A stretch of DNA of 54,159 bases from Paracoccaceae bacterium (GTDB lineage Bacteria; Pseudomonadota; Alphaproteobacteria; Rhodobacterales; Rhodobacteraceae), in assembly GCA_028285485.1 (NCBI GenBank), contig JANQPC010000090.1, forward strand, positions 1-54,159, read 5' to 3'. The notes beneath the pieces were generated by a model. It had not been told where the DNA came from, searched no databases, and worked only from the letters and a program-made list of their open reading frames with translations. Below, piece after piece: positions 8,984 to 16,524 of the stretch. A program made the position numbers and the translations under genes. The stretch's first letter is position 1. The number at the start of each line of letters is the position of its first letter.

Positions 8984-9104
8984 GCGCGCCTGGCGCCGGT
9001 GCCACGGCCCGAGACTGACAGCGCGCCGCGCGGCTGATCCGCCGGCCTCTATCGATCCCAAGAAAGTCAGCCCTTCGGATGCGCCCCTTTCCACTTCCGC
9101 CAAT

Positions 9105-9138
9105 CACAAAAGAAAACGGGCGCAGTTTCCCGCGCCCG
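9105..9138 (-). terminator. Intrinsic terminator of the lipoprotein gene
   Basis: On the minus strand CGGGCGC / GCGCCCG (9138-9132 and 9123-9117) is followed immediately by TTTTCTTTTGTG. This stem plus T-rich tract lies 36 bases after the minus-strand stop at 9174. Confidence 0.75.
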
Positions 9139-9173
9139 CTTCGATCTGGAAGGCCCGAAGGCCGATCAGGTGC

Positions 9174-9758
9174 TTACCGCTCCGGCAGCTCAACCGTGGC
9201 GATATCCGGTGCAAGCCCCGCCGTCTCGGAAAGCGGTGGCATCGGGCACGGCGTGTCGTTGAAGAGGCCCGTCTTGCAGACAAGGCTGGCCTCGAACTGG
9301 CCGCGCATCGTGAGCCAATCCACATAGGTTGTGCCGCGGTTGAACTCACCGCCGCCGAAATACCAGCCGGTCACCCGGCGGCGATCCTCGTCGATGAAGG
9401 AACTCTCCATCTCGATGCCGAGGTTGTAGTTGCGGCTGCCATTGGCCAGGCGGCCCTGGCCGGTGGCCTGGAACGCATATTCGTTCGGCGCCGTCTCGGT
9501 AATCGTGCCCGACATCGGCACCACGCCGCGCGTGGTGGCAAGCTCCGGCCGAGTGAACTCCATATCCCGGATTTCACCAGTGAAGGTGCCGGCATCGTAA
9601 TCGGCAACAAAGGCGAAGGTGCCGGTGAACTTGCCGGCTTCCTCGAACTCGCCCGCCATGGGCGCCACGTAGGAGGCCTGCTTGCGCACGCTGTCGGCAC
9701 ATCCGGCCACCGAAAGAGCAGCCGCAAGCCCGGCCGCAAGTTTAAATGTGAAGTGCAT
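9174..9758 (-). CDS. Hypothetical outer-membrane or periplasmic lipoprotein
   Basis: A 194-residue protein with a lipoprotein signal peptide: a positive N-region, a hydrophobic stretch and the lipobox SVAG-Cys at about residue 20. The mature part is rich in Gly, Thr and Phe with alternating beta-strand character (GKFTGTFAFVADYDAGTFTG, YAFQATGQGRLANGSRNYNL, RRVTGWYFGGGEFNRGTTYV), a pattern seen in beta-barrel lipoproteins of the transferrin-binding-protein/HpuA type. A CKTGLFNDTPC loop near the end could form a disulfide. I cannot assign a function. GAGGA sits before the ATG. It is monocistronic, with its own terminator, between the exopolysaccharide and lactate genes. Confidence 0.7.
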   Translation of the reverse strand: MHFTFKLAAGLAAALSVAGCADSVRKQASYVAPMAGEFEEAGKFTGTFAFVADYDAGTFTGEIRDMEFTRPELATTRGVVPMSGTITETAPNEYAFQATGQGRLANGSRNYNLGIEMESSFIDEDRRRVTGWYFGGGEFNRGTTYVDWLTMRGQFEASLVCKTGLFNDTPCPMPPLSETAGLAPDIATVELPER

Positions 9759-10042
9759 AACTGGTCCTCAGTACAATTCCCCAAGCCGCCCCCATCCCCC
9801 GGGGGCGCTGGCGGGATGCTAACGCAAAGCACCCGCGCGCGCCAAGCGATAGAGGCCTAAAAGGCGTTCGATTGGGCCCCTGGCGGCCCCTGGCGCGAAC
9901 ACGGTTTCGCGAACCGGCACAATACCCAGCGATTGCGCCCACCGTCTCACCACAACCGCCGCGCCTTTGGCCCCGCCATACCCGCCCCAGCCGCGGCAGA
10001 TGAGGGTTGACGGCGCCCGGCCCCTCCGGCTAGAACGCATAA

Positions 10043-10065
10043 ATTGGTAATATATTTTTACCAAT
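10043..10065 (+). promoter_or_regulatory. Inverted repeat upstream of lldD (candidate LldR-type operator)
   Basis: ATTGGTAA (10043-10050) and TTACCAAT (10058-10065) are perfect 8-bp arms separated by TATATTT. The TTGGT...ACCAA half-sites match those bound by GntR-family LldR/PdhR proteins, although the usual spacer is 3 bp and here it is longer. The site is 60 bases before the lldD start. The rest of the 367-base region 9759-10125 shows nothing else I can support. Confidence 0.5.
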
Positions 10066-10125
10066 CTTGGGGAGGCCGGCAAAGCCCCGGCCCGCGCGGA
10101 GGAGCCGAGATATGGGATCGAAGAC

Positions 10126-11286
10126 ATGGGTCTGAACAACTGCCACAACTTTCAGGATTTCCGGAAGCTGGCCAAACGCCGGCTGCCAAGCCCGATCTTT
10201 CACTACATCGACGGCGCCGCCGACGATGAGATCACTTACAAGCGCAATACCGAAGCATATGCCGATGTAGATCTCGTGCCGAACGTGCTGGCCGGGGTGG
10301 CCGAGGTGGATATGAGCGTGGAGGTGATGGGCCAGAAGCTGGACCTGCCGGTATACTGCGCGCCCACAGCACTTCAGCGCCTCTTTCACCATGAAGGCGA
10401 ACGCGCCGTGGCGAAGGCTGCAAGCAAATACGGCACGATGTTCGGGGTATCCTCGCTGGCCACCACCACGGTGGAAGAGATCTCGGCCCTCGTGGATACG
10501 CCCAAGATGTTCCAGTTCTACTTCCACAAGGATCGCGGGCTGAACGATGCGCTGCTGGAACGCGCGAAGGCCGCGAATTTCAACGTGCTGGCGCTAACCG
10601 TCGATACAATCACCGGCGGCAACCGTGAGCGCGATCTACGCACCGGTTTCACCTCGCCCCCGAAGCTCACGCCGTCATCGCTGTTCAGCTTCGCCACCCA
10701 CCCGATGTGGGCGTGGAACTTCCTGACGAAAGAGAAGTTCGATATGCCGCACCTCTCCGGCTATGTGAGCGAGGGCACGAACCTCGCGGTTTCGGTGGGC
10801 GATTACTTCTCCACCATGCTCGACCAGTCGATGAACTGGAAGGATGCCGAGGATCTCTGCAAGAAATGGGATGGGCAATTCGCGCTCAAGGGCGTGATGA
10901 GCGTTGAGGATGCCAAGCGCGCCGTCGATATCGGCTGTACGGGCATCATGGTGTCAAACCATGGCGGGCGGCAGCTTGACGGCTCCCGCGCCCCCTTCGA
11001 TCAGCTTGCCGAGATCTGCGATGCGGTGGGGGACAAGATCGATGTGATCTGCGAAGGCGGCATCCAGCGCGGCACCCATATCCTCAAGGCGCTCTCCGTG
11101 GGCGCGAAAGCCTGCTCGGGCGGGCGGCTCTACCTCTATGCGCTGGCCGCCGCAGGCCAGGCCGGTGTCGAGAAAGCGCTTGGCAATCTCAAGGTGGAGA
11201 TCGAGCGCGACATGAAGCTCATGGGGATCACCTCGCTGGATCAGCTGAGCCGCGACAATCTGCGGTTTCACAACAGGGCCGCGTAA
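10126..11286 (+). CDS. lldD: L-lactate dehydrogenase, FMN-dependent (quinone-linked)
   Basis: A 386-residue member of the FMN-dependent alpha-hydroxy-acid dehydrogenase family. Visible landmarks are the N-terminal NFQDFRKLAKRRLPSPIFHY, the substrate/flavin segment YCAPTALQRLFHHEGERAVA, and the catalytic block MVSNHGGRQLDGSRAPFD, containing the active-site His and substrate-binding Arg, followed by the FMN phosphate-binding GGIQRGTHILKALSVGAKAC and LYALAAAGQAGVEKAL. It oxidises L-lactate to pyruvate and passes electrons to the quinone pool. A glycolate or mandelate specificity cannot be excluded by sequence alone, but the adjacent dld gene (32-base gap, same strand) supports lactate. The inverted repeat 60 bases upstream is a likely regulatory site. 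Confidence 0.88.
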   Translation: MGLNNCHNFQDFRKLAKRRLPSPIFHYIDGAADDEITYKRNTEAYADVDLVPNVLAGVAEVDMSVEVMGQKLDLPVYCAPTALQRLFHHEGERAVAKAASKYGTMFGVSSLATTTVEEISALVDTPKMFQFYFHKDRGLNDALLERAKAANFNVLALTVDTITGGNRERDLRTGFTSPPKLTPSSLFSFATHPMWAWNFLTKEKFDMPHLSGYVSEGTNLAVSVGDYFSTMLDQSMNWKDAEDLCKKWDGQFALKGVMSVEDAKRAVDIGCTGIMVSNHGGRQLDGSRAPFDQLAEICDAVGDKIDVICEGGIQRGTHILKALSVGAKACSGGRLYLYALAAAGQAGVEKALGNLKVEIERDMKLMGITSLDQLSRDNLRFHNRAA

Positions 11287-11318
11287 CCGCTACGCACATA
11301 TCAGGGAGGCCACGCGCC

Positions 11319-13004
11319 ATGGCAGACGATCAGCTTATCGAGACGATTCGAAAGATCGTCGGCCCGCGTTATGTGATCACCAATCCCCGCTCGATGGAGC
11401 GTTTCTGCAAGGGCTTCCGCTCCGGCGGCGGCACCGCGCTGGCCGTGGTGCGGCCCGGCACGCTTCTTGAACAGTGGCAGGTGCTGAAAGCCTGCGTGGC
11501 GGCCGACAAGATCGTCATCATGCAAGCCGCCAATACCGGGCTCACCGAGGGCTCCACGCCCAGCGGCACCTATGATCGCGATGCGGTGGTGATCTCAACC
11601 AACCGGATGGATCAGATCCAGCTTTTGAGTGAGGGAAAGCAGATCTTGAGCTTTCCGGGCGCCACGCTTTTCGCCCTTGAGAAGCTGCTCGATCCGCTCA
11701 ACCGCCAGCCCCATTCCGTGATCGGTTCCTCCTGTATCGGCGCCTCGATCATCGGCGGCGTGTGCAACAATTCCGGCGGCGCGCTGATCGAACGGGGCCC
11801 CTCCTATACCGAGCTTTCGCTGCACGCCCGGATCGCGGAAGACGGTACCTTGGAGCTGGTGAACCATCTCGGCCTTGCGCTGGGCGATGATCCCGAAACC
11901 ATCCTCACCCGGCTGGAAGCGGGCGATTACAGCGAAGCGGATGTGGAAGAGACAAACCTCAAAGCATCCGACACCGAGTATCACCGCCGGGTGCGCGAAG
12001 TGGATGAAGATACGCCCGCCCGCTTCAACGCCGATACGCGGCGGCTTTACGAGGCGGCGGGTTGCGCGGGCAAGCTCGCGGTGTTTGCCGTGCGGCTCGA
12101 TACCTACCCCAAGAATACGCAGGAGCAGGTGTTTTATCTCGGCACCTCAAACCCGGATGTCTTCACCAAGCTACGCCGCGATATTCTCCAGGATTTCAAG
12201 CATCTGCCGGTTTCCGGCGAATACATGCATGCCGAGTGCTACGATATCTCTAAGCGCTACGGCAAAGACACGCTGGTGATGATCGACAAGCTGGGCACCG
12301 ACAGGCTGCCCGCGATCTTCGCGCTGAAGGGCTGGGTGGATGCGCGGCTCAACAAACTGCCGATCCTGCCCAAGTATCTTACCGACCGGTTCATGCAGGT
12401 ACTGGCTGCGATCTGGCCTAACGCACTGCCGAAACGGATGGAAAGCTTCCGCCAGCGCTTCGATCACCACCTGATCCTGAAGATGCGCGATGATGGGATC
12501 GCGGAGGCCGAGCGCTATCTCAGCCAGAGCTTCGACGAAACAACGTCGGACTGGTTCGCCTGCACGCCCCGGGAGGGCAAGATCGCGGGCCTGCACCGCT
12601 TTGCGGCAGCAGGAGCGGCGGTGCGCTATCAGAACGTGAATACCGGGCGGGTGTCAGACATTCTGGCGCTCGATATCGCGCTGCGCCGGAACGATCGCGA
12701 CTGGTTTGAAGTGCTGCCGCCGGAGATTGATGAGGCGATCAGCCACAAGCTCTATTACGGCCATTTTTTCTGCCACGTCCTGCATCAGGATTACGTGGTC
12801 AAGGCGGGGTATGACCCCAAAGAGATCAAGGCCAAGATGCTGGAGATTCTGGAAAGACGCGGCGCACGCTACCCTGCCGAACACAACGTGGGCCACCTTT
12901 ACGCGGCGAGCGACGAGATGGCGGGTTTCTACAAAACCTGCGATCCCACCAACAGCCTGAACCCGGGCATCGGCAAGATGTCAAAAAAGAAGCACTACGC
13001 CTAA
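11319..13004 (+). CDS. dld: Respiratory D-lactate dehydrogenase (FAD, membrane-associated)
   Basis: A 561-residue protein close in length and layout to E. coli Dld (571 residues). The FAD-binding PP-loop domain is recognised by LKACVAADKIVIMQAANTGL, TEGSTPSGTYDRDAVVIST and HSVIGSSCIGASIIGGVCNN (covalent-free FAD site). The cap and membrane-binding domains follow, including LPVSGEYMHAECYDISKRYG and the C-terminal HNVGHLYAASDEMAGFYKT with its conserved His. It oxidises D-lactate to pyruvate, feeding quinone. With lldD it lets the cell use both lactate enantiomers. Ribosome binding site CAGGGAGG. Its stop overlaps by 3 bases the stop of the convergent ABC gene. Confidence 0.92.
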   Translation: MADDQLIETIRKIVGPRYVITNPRSMERFCKGFRSGGGTALAVVRPGTLLEQWQVLKACVAADKIVIMQAANTGLTEGSTPSGTYDRDAVVISTNRMDQIQLLSEGKQILSFPGATLFALEKLLDPLNRQPHSVIGSSCIGASIIGGVCNNSGGALIERGPSYTELSLHARIAEDGTLELVNHLGLALGDDPETILTRLEAGDYSEADVEETNLKASDTEYHRRVREVDEDTPARFNADTRRLYEAAGCAGKLAVFAVRLDTYPKNTQEQVFYLGTSNPDVFTKLRRDILQDFKHLPVSGEYMHAECYDISKRYGKDTLVMIDKLGTDRLPAIFALKGWVDARLNKLPILPKYLTDRFMQVLAAIWPNALPKRMESFRQRFDHHLILKMRDDGIAEAERYLSQSFDETTSDWFACTPREGKIAGLHRFAAAGAAVRYQNVNTGRVSDILALDIALRRNDRDWFEVLPPEIDEAISHKLYYGHFFCHVLHQDYVVKAGYDPKEIKAKMLEILERRGARYPAEHNVGHLYAASDEMAGFYKTCDPTNSLNPGIGKMSKKKHYA

Positions 13005-14722
13005 GCGCCCGCCGCGGCCTGGCCTTCGAGCCCTTCGGTGGACAGATCTTCCAGCCGCGGCATCAGATCGAGCAGCTCTTTGGCATAGGCCGTCTGCGGA
13101 TTGGCAAACAGATCGTCTGTTTTCTGCAGTTCCACCATCTTGCCACCCTTCAGCACCGCCACGCGATCGCACATCTGGCGCACCACGGGCAGATCGTGGC
13201 TGATAAACAGCATCGTCAGCCCCAGATGTTCCTGAATATCCTTCAGGATGTTGAGGATCTGGGCCTGAATCGAAACGTCGAGCGCGCTGGTGGGCTCATC
13301 GCAGATCAAAAAGCGCGGCTGGGTGGCCAGCGCGCGGGCGATGGAAATCCGCTGCCGCTGGCCGCCGGAAAACTCATGCGGATACTTGCGCCCCGCCTCT
13401 GCGCCTAGCCCGACCCGTTCCAGCAGTTCGTCCACCCGGCGGGCGACGGCGGCACCTTCAAGCAGCTTGTGGTGGCGAATCGGCTCGGCCACGATCGCAT
13501 CCACCCGCATCCGCGGATTGAGCGATGAGAACGGATCCTGAAAGATCATCTGGATCTTGCGGCGATAGTCTTCCTGCGCCGCCTTGTCGGCGGGATCGCT
13601 GACAATCGTACCCTCAAAGCTCACCGTGCCGCCGTCCACGCCGTAAAGCCCGCTGATCATCCGCGCGATCGTGGATTTACCGGAACCGGATTCGCCCACA
13701 AGCCCGAATACCTCGCCGGGCCAGATATCGAAACTTACATCATCAACGGCCGTCAAATCCTTGCGCAGCCACGGCAAAATGCTCTGGCGCAGGCGAAAGC
13801 GCTTGGAGATCCCGCGCACCTCAACCAGCGGGTTCGCGGGATAGCTTTTCACCGCCGGCCAGTCGCGGCTCAGATCCTCGATGGCAAAGCGCGTCTCCCG
13901 CCCGCCATAGCTGATCTGGGGAAAGCGCTTGAGCTTGATCGTGGGGCGCGGCACAGCGGCGATCAGCGATTTCGTGTAAGCGTGTTCGGGCGCGCCCATC
14001 ACCTGCGCGGTCGGCCCGCTTTCAACGACCTCGCCCATATACATCACCGTCACACGGTCGGTCGTATCCGCGATCACGCCGATATCGTGGGTGATCAGGA
14101 TCACCCCCACCTGCCGTTCGCGCGCCAGTTCCTTGATCAGATCAAGGATCTGCGCCTGCACCGAAACATCAAGCGCCGTGGTGGGCTCATCGGCAATGAT
14201 CACATCGGGTTCCGAACACAGCGCAAGCGCGATCACAACGCGCTGGCGCATGCCCCCGGAAAACTGGTGGGGGTACTGATCGAGGCGGGTTTCGGGATCG
14301 GGGATGCCCACGCGCGCGATCAGATCGCGGGCGCGCGTATTGGCCTCGGCGCGGCTTACATCGAGATGGGCGAGGATCGTCTCTACGATCTGATCGCGCA
14401 CGGTGAGAAGCGGGTTTAGCGAGGTCAGCGGATCCTGAAAGATCATGCTGATCTTGCGGCCCCGAAGCCCGCGCATCGCTTCGGCATCGAGCCCGCTGAT
14501 CGCGGACCCCTCAAGATCGATCTCGCCGCCCGCAATGCGGCCCGGCCTGTCGAGAAGCCCCATCACGGCAGCCCCGATGGTGGATTTTCCCGCCCCGGAT
14601 TCGCCCACCAGCCCATGAATTTCGCCCGGGCCCACGGTGAGGTTCGCGCCATTGACGGCCACGAAGGTTTGGTGCCGGGTGGGGAACTCCACCGTGAGAT
14701 TCTTGATATCGAGGAGGCTCAT
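13001..14722 (-). CDS. Dipeptide/oligopeptide-type ABC transporter, fused double ATPase
   Basis: A 573-residue protein with two complete ABC domains in one chain (DppD-DppF or YejF layout). Domain 1 has Walker A GESGAGKSTIG, signature FSGGMRQRVVIALALCSEP and Walker B VIIADEPTTALD. Domain 2 has GESGSGKSTIARMISG, signature FSGGQRQRISIARALATQP and FLICDEPTSALDVS. The IVETILAHLD and RHHKLLEG segments and the peptide-family C-termini fit importers of peptides, nickel or microcin-like substrates. I start it at the ATG 14722 (MSLLDIKNLTVEFP, with a clear domain start); an upstream extension in frame is not protein-like. No matching permeases or binding protein are in the window, so it is an orphan or serves partners elsewhere. 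Confidence 0.9.
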   Translation of the reverse strand: MSLLDIKNLTVEFPTRHQTFVAVNGANLTVGPGEIHGLVGESGAGKSTIGAAVMGLLDRPGRIAGGEIDLEGSAISGLDAEAMRGLRGRKISMIFQDPLTSLNPLLTVRDQIVETILAHLDVSRAEANTRARDLIARVGIPDPETRLDQYPHQFSGGMRQRVVIALALCSEPDVIIADEPTTALDVSVQAQILDLIKELARERQVGVILITHDIGVIADTTDRVTVMYMGEVVESGPTAQVMGAPEHAYTKSLIAAVPRPTIKLKRFPQISYGGRETRFAIEDLSRDWPAVKSYPANPLVEVRGISKRFRLRQSILPWLRKDLTAVDDVSFDIWPGEVFGLVGESGSGKSTIARMISGLYGVDGGTVSFEGTIVSDPADKAAQEDYRRKIQMIFQDPFSSLNPRMRVDAIVAEPIRHHKLLEGAAVARRVDELLERVGLGAEAGRKYPHEFSGGQRQRISIARALATQPRFLICDEPTSALDVSIQAQILNILKDIQEHLGLTMLFISHDLPVVRQMCDRVAVLKGGKMVELQKTDDLFANPQTAYAKELLDLMPRLEDLSTEGLEGQAAAGA

Positions 14723-14849
14723 CGGCGGCGCGGATCCTTGTTGGGTTTCCAAGGGGTACATCAGTTGCGGGGGCGGGGAAAGCGTCGCACCCTGCCGCGC
14801 CCGGTTGGAGCCCTTGCCGTGGCCGGGGCAACGCCATACCTCCCCCACC

Positions 14850-15347
14850 ATGCGCGAGGCAGACCGGATCATCGCCGATTTCACCAAGGGCCCGGTGCCC
14901 GGCTGGGTGTTCGTGGCCGATGGCGTGATGGGCGGCGTTTCTGAAGGGTTCGCGGAACAGAACGCCGCGCTGAGGCTCGCAGGCGATGTCAGCACCGAAA
15001 ACAACGGCGGCTTTCTGCAGGTGCGCCACCGGTTCGAGGCGCCCTGGCCCGCAGCGGCGGACGGGTTGGAACTGACCGTGCGCGGCAATGGCGAGATCTA
15101 CTATGTGTTTCTGAAAACCCGGCAGCTCCGGCGCCCCTGGCATTCCTACCGCGCGGCCTTCGGCACTGGGGCGGAGTGGGAAACGCATCGGCTGCCTTTT
15201 GCGGGCTTCACCCGCTCCCACGCCGAAATCGCGGAAACCTTCCGCCACGGGGATGTGCGCAGCCTTGGCTTCGTGGCCTATGGGCGGGCGCATCGGGCCG
15301 ATCTTTCGGTGGCGCGCGTAGCGCTTTACGGGCGGGGCGCGCGCTAA
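14850..15347 (+). CDS. CIA30-domain protein (complex I intermediate-associated protein 30-like)
   Basis: A 165-residue protein. The sequence IADFTKGPVPGWVFVADGVM-GGVSEG at the start and GFLQVRHRF, YYVFLKTRQLRRPWHSYRA, TGAEWETHRLPFAGF and DVRSLGFVAYGR match the galactose-binding-like beta-sandwich of the CIA30 family. The mitochondrial member is a complex I assembly chaperone; bacterial members are mostly uncharacterised and I infer no more than a soluble carbohydrate- or assembly-related fold. The start at 14850 lacks a convincing ribosome binding site. It is divergent from the double ATPase gene (127 bases between starts). Confidence 0.75.
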   Translation: MREADRIIADFTKGPVPGWVFVADGVMGGVSEGFAEQNAALRLAGDVSTENNGGFLQVRHRFEAPWPAAADGLELTVRGNGEIYYVFLKTRQLRRPWHSYRAAFGTGAEWETHRLPFAGFTRSHAEIAETFRHGDVRSLGFVAYGRAHRADLSVARVALYGRGAR

Positions 15348-15656
15348 GGTTACCGGTTGGTGAGGCGGCGCCAGTAGAACCCGCCCCGATGCATCCCTGC
15401 GCGACCGGGCCTATACACCGGCGCGCTTGATCCCGTGGCAGCCGGCCCCAAGAAGCGGGGCTGTCCGCCCAGCGCGAGGCACCCGGCAGGGTGCAACACC
15501 AGGACATCGGGGGAAACCCCGACGGCGATGCCATGGCCCCGGCGGGCCCGCCTTCCTGATACAAAGCGAGCGTTGCGAGAACCGGCCTGCGGCTTTGGCG
15601 GCGCCGGGCGCGGCGGCGTGGCAAATGGCCCGTCGTGCAAAGCCGCGCCAAGCACC
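15348..15656. other. Gene-free spacer between convergent genes
   Basis: This 309-base stretch separates the CIA30 gene and the SDR gene, whose stops face each other. No credible coding frame or promoter is visible. The only structure I note is a 6-bp hairpin with a GAAA tetraloop (TCGGGG-GAAA-CCCCGA, 15507-15522), which could contribute to ending either transcript. Confidence 0.4.
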
Positions 15657-16397
15657 TTACACCGTTATCCCCCCGTCAATCGACAGCGCCTGCCCGGTGA
15701 TCAGCGCAGACTCGTCGGCCAGCAGATACGCGCAAAGCCCGGCGATCTCACCCGACGTGCCCAGACGCCCCGTTGGCTGGCGATCAAGAAAGAAGGCCAA
15801 CGCCTTCTCGCGGCTTCCGAACTCCTCAGCCAACGCATCGATCCGGTCGTGCAAAGAGGGCGTTTCCACCGTTCCCGGGCAAACCGCATTGGCGCGGATC
15901 CCGTGGCGCAGGTAATCGGCGGCAACCGATTTGGTCAGCCCGATCACGCCGGCCTTCGCGGCACCGTAAGCCGCTCGCTTGGGCAGCCCCTTCACGGATG
16001 AGACAACCGAGGCGATGGTCACGATGCTTCCCCCCGCCTCCGTCATGCGCGGCAGGGCGGCGCGGAGCACCAAGTAGGCGCTGTCGAGCGTGATCGTCAT
16101 GGTGCGCCGCCAGTCCTCGGGCCCGCATTCCTCAAGTGTGCCCTGATGCACGTAGCCCACCGCATGAACGAGCCCGTCAATCCCCGGCAGGCCTGCCATG
16201 TACTCCGAAACCGCCGCCGTATCAGTGGCGTCGAGCAGTGCGCATTCGGCGCCCTCCAGCCCGGCGAGGCCCGCAGCGTTGAGATCGGAGGCGAAGACCT
16301 CCGCGCCCTCTTCCAGCGCCCGCTCGGCCACCGCGCGCCCGATCCCCTGCGCCGCGGCGGTCACCACCACGCGCTTTCCGTTCAATCTGCCTGTCAT
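15657..16397 (-). CDS. Short-chain dehydrogenase (BDH2 / 2-keto-3-deoxy-L-fuconate dehydrogenase-like)
   Basis: A 246-residue classical SDR. Residues 9-24 hold the cofactor loop VVVTAAAQGIGRAVAE, followed by the acidic ASDLN that selects NAD over NADP. Catalytic residues are in SVVSSVKGLPKRAAYGAAKAG (Ser, Tyr-x-x-x-Lys), and the C-terminus is GQALSIDGGITV. The SVKGLP..AYGA.KA.VIGLTKSVAAD run is typical of the group with human BDH2 and bacterial 2-keto-3-deoxy-L-fuconate dehydrogenase, so a hydroxyacid or keto-deoxy sugar acid substrate is likely but not proven. I chose the start at 16397, which gives a normal family length; longer forms add a non-homologous Arg/Gly-rich leader. Confidence 0.82.
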   Translation of the reverse strand: MTGRLNGKRVVVTAAAQGIGRAVAERALEEGAEVFASDLNAAGLAGLEGAECALLDATDTAAVSEYMAGLPGIDGLVHAVGYVHQGTLEECGPEDWRRTMTITLDSAYLVLRAALPRMTEAGGSIVTIASVVSSVKGLPKRAAYGAAKAGVIGLTKSVAADYLRHGIRANAVCPGTVETPSLHDRIDALAEEFGSREKALAFFLDRQPTGRLGTSGEIAGLCAYLLADESALITGQALSIDGGITV

Positions 16398-16524
16398 CTC
16401 GCGCCTCCCTGCTCCGTCATATCCCACCGCCACCCTGCCGCCCAGAGCGCGCGGGCCGGTGGAATTCCGCCACGGGCAAACTGCCCGCTGGCCAAGCCCG
16501 CCGCCCCGCGCCACGCTGCGCGCC

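Noticed and set aside
14723-15088. An N-terminal extension of the double ATPase upstream of 14722
   Set aside because: The extension overlaps the divergent CIA30 gene and precedes a clean ABC-domain start; its composition is not protein-like.
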